Shown: positions 23,001 through 33,400 of the stretch, piece after piece | How positions within the stretch are numbered: the stretch's first letter is position 1 | How the letters are laid out: every line of letters begins with the position of its first letter | Assembly (NCBI GenBank): GCA_963989245.1 | Contig: OZ022348.1 | Coordinates: 37,209,745-37,273,744 of the forward strand | Direction: 5' to 3' | From: Nansenia antarctica | Lineage: Eukaryota > Chordata > Actinopteri > Argentiniformes > Microstomatidae | Length of the DNA: 64,000 nt | Notes under the pieces: generated by a model | Told to the model about the DNA's origin: nothing | The model's database searches: none | What the model saw: the letters and a program-made list of their open reading frames with translations, nothing else | Program-made: the position numbers and the translations under genes

Positions 23001-25176
23001 ATTCTATCTGTCTAGTCTAGACTCCCTCTCACCCCAGAACATTCTATCTGTCTAGTCTAGACTCCCTCTCACACCAGAACATTCTATCTGTCTAGTCTAG
23101 ACTCCCTCTCACACCAGAACATTCTATCTGTCTAGTCTAGACTCCCTCTCACACACAGAACATTCTATCTGTCTAGTCTAGACTCCCTCTCACACACAGA
23201 ACATTCTATCTGTCTAGTCTAGACTCCCTCTCACACAGACATAATGTGATGTCATAGACCAGAACATTCTATCTGTCTAGTCTAGACTCCCTCTCACACA
23301 GACATGATGTGATGTCATAGACCAGAACATTCTATCTGTCTAGTCTAGACTCCCTCTCACCCCAGAACATTCTATCTGTCTAGTCTAGACTCCCTCTCAC
23401 ACCAGAACATTCTATCTGTCTAGTCTAGACTCCCTCTCACACCAGAACATTCTATCTGTCTAGTCTAGACTCCCTCTCACACACAGAACATTCTATCTGT
23501 CTAGTTTAGACTCCCTCTCACACACAGAACATTCTATCTGTCTAGTCTAGACTCCCTCTCACACACAGAATATTCTATCTGTCTAGTCTAGACTCCCTCT
23601 CACACAGACATGCTGTGATGTCATAGACCAGAACATTCTATCTGTCTAGTCTAGACTCCCTCTCACACAGACATGCTGTGATGTCATAGACCAGAACATT
23701 CTATCTGTCTAGTCTAGACTCCCTCTCACCCCAGAACATTCTATCTGTCTAGTCTAGACTCCCTCTCACACCAGAACATTCTATCTGTCTAGTCTAGACT
23801 CCCTCTCACACCAGAACATTCTATCTGTCTAGTCTAGACTCCCTCTCACACACAGAACATTCTATCTGTCTAGTCTAGACTCCCTCTCACACACAGAACA
23901 TTCTATCTGTCTAGTCTAGACTCCCTCTCACACAGACATAATGTGATGTCATAGACCAGAACATTCTATCTGTCTAGTCTAGACTCCCTCTCACACAGAC
24001 ATGATGTGATGTCATAGACCAGAACATTCTATCTGTCTAGTCTAGACTCCCTCTCACCCCAGAACATTCTATCTGTCTAGTCTAGACTCCCTCTCACACC
24101 AGAACATTCTATCTGTCTAGTCTAGACTCCCTCTCACACCAGAACATTCTATCTGTCTAGTCTAGACTCCCTCTCACACACAGAACATTCTATCTGTCTA
24201 GTCTAGACTCCCTCTCACACACAGAACATTCTATCTGTCTAGTCTAGACTCCCTCTCACACACAGAACATTCTATCTGTCTAGTCTAGACTCCCTCTCAC
24301 ACAGACATGCTGTGATGTCATAGACCAGAACATTCTATCTGTCTAGTCTAGACTCCCTCTCACACAGACATGCTGTGATGTCATAGACCAGAACATTCTA
24401 TCTGTCTAGTCTAGACTCCCTCTCACACAGACATGCTGTGATGTCATAGACCAGAACATTCTATCTGTCTAGTCTAGACTCCCTCTCACACAGACATGCT
24501 GTGATGTCATAGACCAGAACATTCTATCTGTCTAGTCTAGACTCCCTCTCACACAGACATGCTGTGATGTCATAGACCAGAACATTCTATCTGTCTAGTC
24601 TAGACTCCCTCTCACACCAGAACATTCTATCTGTCTAGTCTAGACTCCCTCTCACACCAGAACATTCTATCTGTCTAGTCTAGACTCCCTCTCACACCAG
24701 AACATTCTATCTGTCTAGTCTAGACTCCCTCTGACACACAGAACATTCTATCTGTCTAGTCTAGACTCCCTCTCACACACAGAACATTCTATCTGTCTAA
24801 TCTAGACTCCCTCTCACACACAGAACATTCTATCTGTCTAGTCTAGACTCCCTCTCACACACAGAACATTCTATCTGTCTAGTCTAGACTCCCTCTCACA
24901 CAGACATGCTGTGATGTCATAGACCAGAACATTCTATCTGTCTAGTCTAGACTCCCTCTCACACAGACATAATGTGATGTCATAGACCAGAACATTCTAT
25001 CTGTCTAGTCTAGACTCCCTCTCACACAGACATGCTGTGATTTCATAGACCAGAACATTCTATCTGTCTAGTCTAGACTCCCTCTCACACACAGAACATT
25101 CTATCTGTCTAGTCTAGACTCCCTCTCACACACAGAACATTCTATCTGTCTAGTCTAGACTCCCTCTCACACAGAC
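8069..25176. repeat. Satellite array, block B with nested higher-order repeats
   Basis: About 17.1 kb of the same 40/41/63-bp monomers. A recurring cassette of about 328 bp (three 40-mers, the first with CCCCAG; two 41-mers; a 63-mer with AATGTG; a 63-mer with GATGTG) is visible from about 9034 to 9363. The variant CACTCCAG occurs near 8787, 10675, 12832, 14561, 16450, 18668, 20893 and 22782. This gives sub-repeats of 1.7-2.2 kb and large units of about 5.77 and 6.33 kb. Other landmarks repeat with it: GTTTAGACT near 11398, 17170 and 23506; GACCCCCTC near 13371 and 19209. Sequence 8090-8790 matches 20210-20890 (CCCTCCCAC and CTATTTGTC variants). No genes. Confidence 0.96.
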
Positions 25177-25638
25177 TGTAAGGGTTGGGGAAGCGACCTT
25201 ATTGTGGAGCGACCCTTTGGCGCCCTCTGGTGTTTTATGTATGCATTTGTCTGTCCTAATTAACTGATTTGTACCTGGTGTGTGTTGTTTGGCTGTGGCT
25301 ATTTAGATCCCTCTGTTTCCCCTCTGGTTGTCGGTTGTTCACTTCATGTTGCGTTTGTTATATGTATACGATTCTTCTTAGCCTTATTGTTCCTCGCCGG
25401 ATTAGGAAATAAGTATAGTTGACGATTGTAAGTACATTGCTCTGCCTTGTTCCTGTTATTATTTAAAACGTTTATCGGAGACTTGTTTTCTCCTCTTTTG
25501 TTTATTCGCTTACTGTGCGGTTATTATTTGTTCCGTTTACTCAAAATAAAGAGTACCGTTATTATTTATTATACTCCTGCTTCCGTCTACTCTGTTCTAC
25601 TCTGCGCCTGGGTCCAAACACATTACCCCATCGTAACA
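25177..25638 (+). repeat. E2 5' LTR (462 bp)
   Basis: TGTAAGGGTT...ATCGTAACA. It holds the predicted promoter (about 25300-25330) and AATAAA at 25545-25550. Confidence 0.95.
25300..25340 (+). promoter_or_regulatory. E2 TATA-like box and predicted transcription start
   Basis: TATTTAG at 25300-25306 lies 30 bp upstream of GTCGGTTGTTC (25330-25340), the 11-mer complementary to the primer site. The predicted mRNA 5' end is therefore 25330. The TATA-to-start spacing is right for a Pol II promoter. The inference combines the primer match with this spacing. Confidence 0.6.
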
Positions 25639-25649
25639 GAACAACCGAC
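25639..25649 (+). promoter_or_regulatory. E2 self-priming primer-binding site
   Basis: GAACAACCGAC directly follows the LTR and is the exact reverse complement of GTCGGTTGTTC at 25330-25340. The match stops at 11 nt on both sides, the same length as in E1. No tRNA-complementary sequence is seen. Confidence 0.85.
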
Positions 25650-25653
25650 CATT

Positions 25654-26616
25654 ATGGACCCAGCAGATGTAGAGCAGATTCGCACGGTGCTGAATACCCA
25701 GGGGGCTATGGTAGCCCAGCAGGAGCGGAACCAGCTGGTGATGTTTGCGGAGATCGAAAAGCTGACCATCGCCGTGACTAGCCTGGTGGCCGCTCAGGCC
25801 AACCCCACTCCACCAGCGGCAGCAGCAGCAGCAGCTATGCCTCCTCTACCGCCGGTGACCACGCGGGAACCCCGACTACCTCCTCCCGAACGCTATGATG
25901 GACGTCCAGAGGGCTGCAGAGAGTTCCTGACTCAGTGTTCACTGATCTTCAGCCTGCAGCCCCTGTCCTTCCCCACCGAGCACTCCCGAGTGGCCTACAT
26001 CATCACCCTGTTGACGGGCCGTGCCCTGTCCTGGGCCACGGCCGAGTGGGAGAGTCAGTCGCCGGCGTGCTCCGACGCTACAGCATTCACCCGGGAGTTA
26101 CGCAAAATATTCGACACCTCCCGGGTGATATCGGGGCACGAAGCCGGTCGGCGGCTCACGGCGTGTCGACAGGGGGATCGCTCGGTGGCGGATTATTCCA
26201 TCGAGTTCCGCACTCTAGCTAGGGAGGCGGGTTGGGAGGAGAAGGCCCTGGCCGTACTCTATACCCAGGGGCTCTCGGAGGCGATGAAAGACCAACTTGC
26301 CCTCCGGGACCTCCCAGAGCGGCTAGACGGCGTAGTGGAGCTCTCGGTGCGTGTGGACAATCGGCGCCGAGAGCGATCACGTGAGAGGGGCTCCTCGAGG
26401 GGCGCTCCGTTCCAACCTCCTCCTGCTAGGGAGGCGACTCGGCGGTTCCCGGAGGAGACCACGGAGGAGGAGGAGGCCATGCAGCTGGGCGCAACACACC
26501 TCTCCAGCACAGAGAGGCGGCGTCGGCTGGACGAGCGGAGCTGCTTCCGTTGCGGTCGCAAGGGTCACCGCTACAGTGGCTGTCCAGGGACCTCGGGAAA
26601 CGGGGCAGCCCGCTAG
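25654..26616 (+). CDS. gag: E2 Gag (capsid/nucleocapsid)
   Basis: 320 residues from ATG 25654, the first ATG after the LTR and primer site. The frame also runs back into the LTR, but starts there would lie around or before the predicted mRNA leader and are unlikely to be used. Features: N-terminal helical segment, Pro/Ala-rich linker (about residues 50-75), capsid-like region with LPPPERYDG and YIITLLTGRALSWA, charged RRRERSRERG segment, and one CCHC knuckle CX2CX4HX4C (residues 297-310). The stop TAG is at 26614-26616. The slippery heptamer GGGAAAC lies just before it, in phase for a -1 shift into pol. Confidence 0.94.
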   Translation: MDPADVEQIRTVLNTQGAMVAQQERNQLVMFAEIEKLTIAVTSLVAAQANPTPPAAAAAAAMPPLPPVTTREPRLPPPERYDGRPEGCREFLTQCSLIFSLQPLSFPTEHSRVAYIITLLTGRALSWATAEWESQSPACSDATAFTRELRKIFDTSRVISGHEAGRRLTACRQGDRSVADYSIEFRTLAREAGWEEKALAVLYTQGLSEAMKDQLALRDLPERLDGVVELSVRVDNRRRERSRERGSSRGAPFQPPPAREATRRFPEETTEEEEAMQLGATHLSSTERRRRLDERSCFRCGRKGHRYSGCPGTSGNGAAR

Positions 26617-26653
26617 TATCGGGAGGGGTATTAGCGGGTAGGGACATACCCTC
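26595..26653 (+). promoter_or_regulatory. Programmed -1 frameshift signal (GGGAAAC plus possible pseudoknot)
   Basis: GGGAAAC (26595-26601) is in slippery phase: the gag codons are TCG GGA AAC. A -1 shift continues at CGG (26601) in the pol frame. Seven nt downstream, CCCGCTA (26609-26615) can pair with TAGCGGG (26632-26638). GAGGG in the loop (26623-26627) can pair with CCCTC (26649-26653), forming an H-type pseudoknot. The same heptamer drives frameshifting in PEG10, a mammalian gene derived from a sushi element. The pairing was done by eye. Confidence 0.8.
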
Positions 26654-29600
26654 GGGTTTCAATGACCCACGAACCTTTTTTTCTGTTAAGGTGCGGTGGG
26701 GACACTGTACCCAGCGAGTTCGGGCTCTGGTGGACTCAGGGGCAGCGGGGAATTTAATGCACGAAGGCCTGGCCTGGGGGTGGGGGGTTCCTTTGGAAGA
26801 ATTGAAAGAACCCGTTCCTGTTCGAGCCCTAGACGGCCGGCCATTGGGGTCGGGGATCATTACCCAGCGCACTATGCCTGTACATATCCAGGTGGGAGGG
26901 GGTCGTTGGGAACTCATATGATTTTTTATTGTGGCCTCTCCTGATTGCCCTATTGTGTTAGGTCACCCCTGGTTAGCTTCTCTCAACCCCCGCATTGACT
27001 GGTCCACAGGTCGACTCTCCCTCGAAGCAGGCTCCGTCACAGTGCGTACTGAGTCTCCGCCCACGACTCTCGCATCCCCGTTGCAGCCCCAGTTCTCGCC
27101 TCTCCCCCTTTCCACCCCTCTTCCTAATTCCCCTGGCCCTGCTTCGCCTTCCAGCCCCGACCTGACAGGGGTGCCTCAGATATATTGGGACCTGGGGGAA
27201 GTGTTCAGTAAATCTCGGGCCGAGAAATTACCCCTCCATAGACCCTATGACTGTGCCATCAATCTGCTGCCGGGTACTGTGCCGCCGCGGGGACGCCTGT
27301 TTTCCCTCTCTCGCCCGGAGAATCTCTCCATGAATAAATACATAGAGGAAGCACTGGCCGCGGGTCATATCCGTCCTTCCACCTCGCCCGCTGGCGCAGG
27401 CTTCTTCTTTGTGGCAAAGAAAGACGGGGGACAGCGTCCCTGCATCGATTACCGCGGTCTAAATGACATTTCCATAAAGAATCGCTATCCCCTGCCCCTC
27501 ATGGATACCGCCTTTGAGTCACTGCAAGGAGCAAGGGTGTTTACCAAACTGGATTTACGCAATGCATACAACCTGGTGAGGATGAGGGAGGGGGACGAGT
27601 GGAAGACGGCTTTTAACACGCCTAACGGTCATTATGAGTATTTAGTCATGCCCTTTGGTCTCGCTAATGCACCCGCAGTATTTCAAGCACTAGTCAACGA
27701 CGTACTGCGGGATTTGATTGGTCATTCGGTTTTTGTGTACCTTGACGATATCCTAATTTTTTCCAAAGACATTACTCAACATCAACGTCATGTCCGTCAA
27801 GTCCTCCAGCGCCTCCTCCACCACCAGTTATTTGTCAAGGCAGAGAAATGTGTCTTTCACGCCGACACAGTGTCATTCCTGGGGTTCATTATAACACGGG
27901 GGGATTTAAGCATGGACCCTGCCAAGGTTAGTGCGGTGTTAGACTGGCCCCGCCCCTCCTCTTTGAAACAGTTACAGCGGTTCCTAGGGTTTGCTAATTT
28001 TTATAGACGCTTTATCCGCAATTTTAGTGCCCTAGCTGCCCCTTTAACTGCCCTCACCAGGTCTACCCTCCGTACGTTCGCCTGGTCCTCGGAGGCGGAG
28101 GCCGCCTTCGTGGACCTCAAGCAACGGTTCACCTCTGCTCCGGTCCTAGCCCATCCGGACTCGGAAGTACCATTCCTGGTGGAGGTGGACGCCTCAGATC
28201 TCGCGGTGGGGGCGGTGCTCTCCCAGAGGTGCAGGAAGGATGGGAAGGTACATCCCTGCGCTTTTTTCTCACGTCGGCTGTCCCCGGCCGAGTGTAATTA
28301 TGACGTAGGAAACCGGGAGCTGCTGGCCATTAAATTGGCTTTGGAGGAGTGGAGGCAGTGGCTGGAGGGGGCCGCACAGCCGTTTGTGGTGTGGACGGAC
28401 CACAAGAACCTGGCCTACATCCAGGGGGCTAAGCGCCTCAATTCGCGTCAAGCCAGGTGGGCGCTGTTTTTTACACGCTTCCAATTTTCCATCTCCTTTA
28501 GGCCGGGGTCCAAAAACGTCAAGCCGGACGCCCTCTCCCGGCAGTTCGATCCGGCGGACCGGGAGGAAAAACCCCACCCCATTGTTCCGGAGACCCTTAT
28601 TGTTGCCCCTGTGTCGTGGGGGATCGCTAAAGTGGTGAGAGCGGCGCTCAGGCGGGAGCCGGATCCGGGGGGAGGACCCCCGGGGAGGCTGTATGTTCCC
28701 AAGACTGCGCGCTCACGGCTGCTGCAATGGGCGCATGCGTCGCCCCTCACTAGCCACCCCGGGGCTGCCAGGACCCTGGACTTTATTCGCAGGAGGTTCT
28801 GGTGGCCCACAGCGGAGAGGGATACGCGCGCCTTTGTGGCAGCCTGTCCTGTGTGTGCGCGCAGCAAGACATCTCGCCAGCCTTCAGCGGGGCTACTCCG
28901 ACCCCTCCCCATCCCCAAACGACCCTGGTCCCACATCTCCCTTGACTTTATTTCAGGTCTCCCTCCCTCTGACGGGTTCACTACCATCTTGGTGGTAGTG
29001 GACCGTTTCTCCAAGGCGGCCCACTTCATCCCCCTCCTCAAACTCCCCTCGGCCCGAGAGACGGCCGACCTGGTGGTGCAGCACATCTTCCGGGTGCATG
29101 GTCTCCCGCAGGACATGGTGTCGGATCGGGGTCCTCAGTTCGCTTCCAGGTTCTGGAAGGCGTTCGCAACCAGCCTCGGCGCCTCCGTCAGCCTGTCCTC
29201 CGGTTTCCATCCACAGTCCAATGGGCAGACGGAGCGTGTCAACCAGGACCTGGAAGGCGTGCTGAGGTGCTACGTCTCCGGCAATCCGGCGACGTGGAGT
29301 CGGCGACTGGCGTGGGCGGAATACGCCCACAACACCCTCCTCTGCTCATCCACTGGCCTATCCCCCTTTCAGTGCCAATATGGCTATCAACCCCCCCTAT
29401 TCCCTGAGCAGGAGGAGGAGGCGGAGGTGCCCTCCGTCCAAGCCCACGTCGGTCGCTGTCGCCGGACCTGGAGGCGGGTGAGGGCGGCGCTTCAGCGGGC
29501 GTCGGCTCGGTCCCAGCTTCAGGCCAACCGCAGGCGTCGCCCGGCCCCGATCTTTCGCCCGGGGCAGAAGGTGTGGCTCTCGACCCGGGACCTTCCCCTC

Positions 29601-29984
29601 CGGGTCGAGTCCAGGAAGCTAGCGCCCCGGTTCGTGGGTCCGTTCAAAGTGGTGCGGCGGGTGAACCCGGTGGCGTATAGACTACTACTCCCACCTTCCA
29701 TGCGGGTTCACCCGACCTTTCATGTGTCCCTACTGAAACCCTTCGTCACTTGCCCCATGTCCCCACCACCCCCCCCTGTTCCCCCGCCACGCATCATTGA
29801 TGGACAGACTGTTTATACAGTACGGAGGATTATGGATTGCCGGCGGAGGGGTAGGGGCTTACAGTTTTTGGTGGATTGGGAGGGGTATGGGCCGGAGGAA
29901 CGGTCCTGGGTGCCTCAGAGGGACATATTGGACCCAAAACTAATTACAGACTTCCGCCAACTACATCCTGAGGCACCCAGGTGA
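26601..29984 (+). pseudogene. pol: E2 Pol with one nonsense codon (protease-RT-RNase H-integrase-chromodomain)
   Basis: The frame begins at 26601 after the -1 shift and is open to TGA 29982-29984 except for one in-frame TGA at 26919-26921. That stop lies in the protease region, between DSGAAGN (D at 26733) and the VLGHPWL motif. At the matching place E1 has Arg in EEIRFYIL, whose CGA codon would become TGA by one CpG transition. Downstream everything looks intact: RT LDLRNAY, VMPFGL and YLDD (27738-27749); RNase H VDASD, GNREL and TDHKN; integrase HHCC finger with CPVCARSK, DDE residues in LDFISG, SDRGPQF and NGQTERVNQ; chromodomain near 29830-29950 with LVDWEGYGPEERSWVP. Probably inactive unless read through. 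Confidence 0.93.
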
Positions 29985-30002
29985 ACGGCAGGTGCCGTTC
30001 GT

Positions 30003-30015
30003 CGGGGGGGGATAC
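30003..30015 (+). other. E2 polypurine tract
   Basis: Eight G followed by ATAC directly before the 3' LTR; equivalent to the G-run of E1. Confidence 0.75.
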
Positions 30016-30477
30016 TGTAAGGGTTGGGGAAGCGACCTTATTGTGGAGCGACCCTTTGGCGCCCTCTGGTGTTTTATGTATGCATTTGTCTGTCCTAATT
30101 AACTGATTTGTACCTGGTGTGTGTTGTTTGGCTGTGGCTATTTAGATCCCTCTGTTTCCCCTCTGGTTGTCGGTTGTTCACTTCATGTTGCGTTTGTTAT
30201 ATGTATACGATTCTTCTTAGCCTTATTGTTCCTCGCCGGATTAGGAAATAAGTATAGTTGACGATTGTAAGTACATTGCTCTGCCTTGTTCCTGTTATTA
30301 TTTAAAACGTTTATCGGAGACTTGTTTTCTCCTCTTTTGTTTATTCGCTTACTCTGCGGTTATTATTTGTTCCGTTTACTCAAAATAAAGAGTACCGTTA
30401 TTATTTATTATACTCCTGCTTCCGTCTACTCTGTTCTACTCTGCGCCTGGGTCCAAACACATTACCCCATCGTAACA
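30016..30477 (+). repeat. E2 3' LTR (462 bp)
   Basis: Same length as the 5' LTR with one substitution seen. The short open frame inside it at 30286-30492 is not a gene. Confidence 0.95.
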
Positions 30478-33400
30478 ACAGACATGCTGTGATGTCATAG
30501 ATCAGAACATTATATCTGTCTAGTCTAGACTCCCTCTCACACAGACATGCTGTGATGTCATAGACCAGAACATTCTATCTGTCTAGTCTAGACTCCCTCT
30601 CACACAGACATGCTGTGATGTCATAGACCAGAACATTCTATCTGTCTAGTCTAGACTCCCTCTCACACAGACATGCTGTGATGTCATAGACCAGAACATT
30701 CTATCTGTCTAGTCTAGACTCCCTCTCACACAGACATGCTGTGATGTCATAGACCAGAACATTCTATCTGTCTAGTCTAGACTCCCTCTCACACAGACAT
30801 GCTGTGATGTCATAGACCAGAACATTCTATCTGTCTAGTCTAGACTCCCTCTCACACCAGAACATTCTATCTGTCTAGTCTAGACTCCCTCTCACACCAG
30901 AACATTCTATCTGTCTAGTCTAGACTCCCTCTCACACCAGAACATTCTATCTGTCTAGTCTAGACTCCCTCTCACACACAGAACATTCTATCTGTCTAGT
31001 CTAGACTCCCTCTCACACACAGAACATTCTATCTGTCTAGTCTAGACTCCCTCTCACACACAGAACATTATATCTGTCTAGTCTAGACTCCCTCTCACAC
31101 AGACATGCTGTGATGTCATAGACCAGAACATTCTATCTGTCTAGTCTAGACTCCCTCTCACACAGACATGCTGTGATGTCATAGACCAGAACATTCTATC
31201 TGTCTAGTCTAGACTCCCTCTCACACAGACATGCTGTGATGTCATAGACCAGAACATTCTATCTGTCTAGTCTAGACTCCCTCTCACACAGACATGCTGT
31301 GATGTCATAGACCAGAACATTCTATCTGTCTAGTCTAGACTCCCTCTCACACAGACATGCTGTGATGTCATAGACCAGAACATTCTATCTGTCTAGTCTA
31401 GACTCCCTCTCACACAGACATGCTGTGATGTCATAGACCAGAACATTCTATCTGTCTAGTCTAGACTCCCTCTCACACAGACCTGCTGTGATGTCATAGA
31501 CCAGAACATTCTATCTGTCTAGTCTAGACTCCCTCTCACACAGACATGCTGTGATGTCATAGACCAGAAAGTTTTATCTGTCTAGTCTAGACTCCCTCTC
31601 ACACAGACATGCTGTGATGTCATAGACCAGAACATTCTATCTGTCTAGTCTAGACTCCCTCTCACACAGACATGCTGTGATGTCATAGACCAGAACATTC
31701 TATCTGTCTAGTCTAGACTCCCTCTCACACAGACATGCTGTGATGTCATAGACCAGAACATTCTATCTGTCTAGTCTAGACTCCCTCTCACACCAGAACA
31801 TTCTGTCTGTCTAGTCTAGACTCCCTCTCACACCAGAACATTCTATCTGTCTAGTCTAGACTCCCTCTCACACCAGAACATTCTGTCTGTCTAGTCTAGA
31901 CTCCCTCTCACACCAGAACATTCTATCTGTCTAGTCTAGACTCCCTCTCACACCAGAACATTCTATCTGTCTAGTCTAGACTCCCTCTCACACCAGAACA
32001 TTATATCTGTCTAGTCTAGACTCCCTCTCACACCAGAACATTCTATCTGTCTAGTCTAGACTCCCTCTCACTCCAGAACATTCTATCTGTCTAGTCTAGA
32101 CTCCCTCTCACACACAGAACATTCTATCTGTCTAGTCTAGACTCCCTCTCACACACAGAACATTCTATCTGTCTAGTCTAGACTCCCTCTCACACAGACA
32201 TAATGTGATGTCATAGACCAGAACATTCTATCTGTTTAGTCTAGACTCCCTCTCACACAGACATGCTGTGATGTCATAGACCAAAACATTCTATCTGTCT
32301 AGTCTAGACTCCCTCTCACCCCAGAACATTCTATCTGTCTAGTCTAGACTCCCTCTCACACCAGAACATTCTATCTGTCTAGTCTAGACTCCCTCTCACA
32401 CCAGAACATTCTATCTGTCTAGTCTAGACTCCCTCTCACACACAGAACATTCTATCTGTCTAATCTAGACTCCCTCTCACACACAGAACATTCTATCTGT
32501 CTAGTCTAGACTCCCTCTCACAGAGACATAATGTAATGTCATAGACCAGAACATTCTATCTATCTGTCTAGTCTAGACTCCCTCTCACACAGACATGCTG
32601 TGATGTCATAGACCAGAACATTCTATCTGTCTAGTCTAGACTCCCTCTCACACACAGAACATTCTATCCGTCTAGTCTAGACTCCCTCTCACACACAGAA
32701 CATTCTATCTGTCTAGTCTAGACTCCCTCTCACACAGACATGCTGTGATGTCATAGACCAGAACATTCTATCTGTCTAGTCTAGACTCCCTCTCACACAG
32801 ACATGCTGTGATGTCATAGACCAGAACATTCTATCTGTCTAGTCTAGACTCCCTCTCACACAGACATGCTGTGATGTCATAGACCAGAACATTCTATCTG
32901 TCTTGTCTAGACTCCCTCTCACACAGACATGCTGTGATGTCATAGACCAGAACATACTATCTGTCTAGTCTAGACTCCCTCTCACACCAGAACATTCTAT
33001 CTGTCTAGTCTAGACTCCCTCTCACACCAGAACATTCTATCTGTCTAGTCTAGACTCCCTCTCACACCAGAACATTCTATCTGTCTAGTCTAGACTCCCT
33101 CTCACACACAGAACATTATATCTGTCTAGTCTAGACTCCCTCTCACACACAGAACATTCTATCTGTCTAGTCTAGACTCCCTCTCACACAGACATAATGT
33201 GATGTCATAGACCAGAACATTCTATCTGTCTAGTCTAGACTCCCTCTCACACAGACATGCTGTGATGTCATAGACCAGAACATTCTATCTGTCTAGTCTA
33301 GACTCCCTCTCACCCCAGAACATTCTATCTGTCTAGTCTAGACTCCCTCTCACACCAGAACATTCTATCTGTTTAGTCTAGACTCCCTCTCACACCAGAA

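Larger units (their letters stand above)
25177..30477 (+). mobile_element. E2: full-length Tf1/sushi-type chromovirus (Ty3/Gypsy)
   Basis: A 5301-bp element on the plus strand with 462-bp LTRs (25177-25638 and 30016-30477). I find one difference: TACTGTGCGG versus TACTCTGCGG. It is flanked by ACAGAC on both sides (25171-25176 and 30478-30483), a 6-bp duplication of satellite sequence. Contents: self-complementary primer site, gag, a -1 frameshift signal, pol with chromodomain, G-rich polypurine tract. Pol has one in-frame TGA, so this copy is probably not autonomous. It is clearly related to E1 in pol, but the LTRs are unrelated, so it is a separate family. Confidence 0.95.

Noticed and set aside
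25447..25653. N-terminal extension of E2 Gag into the LTR
   Set aside because: It would require a start within U5 and translation across the primer site; the ATG at 25654 is the better start and the extension has no motif.
28269..29330. Minus-strand frames opposite E2 pol
   Set aside because: Antisense shadows of intact RT/integrase coding sequence.
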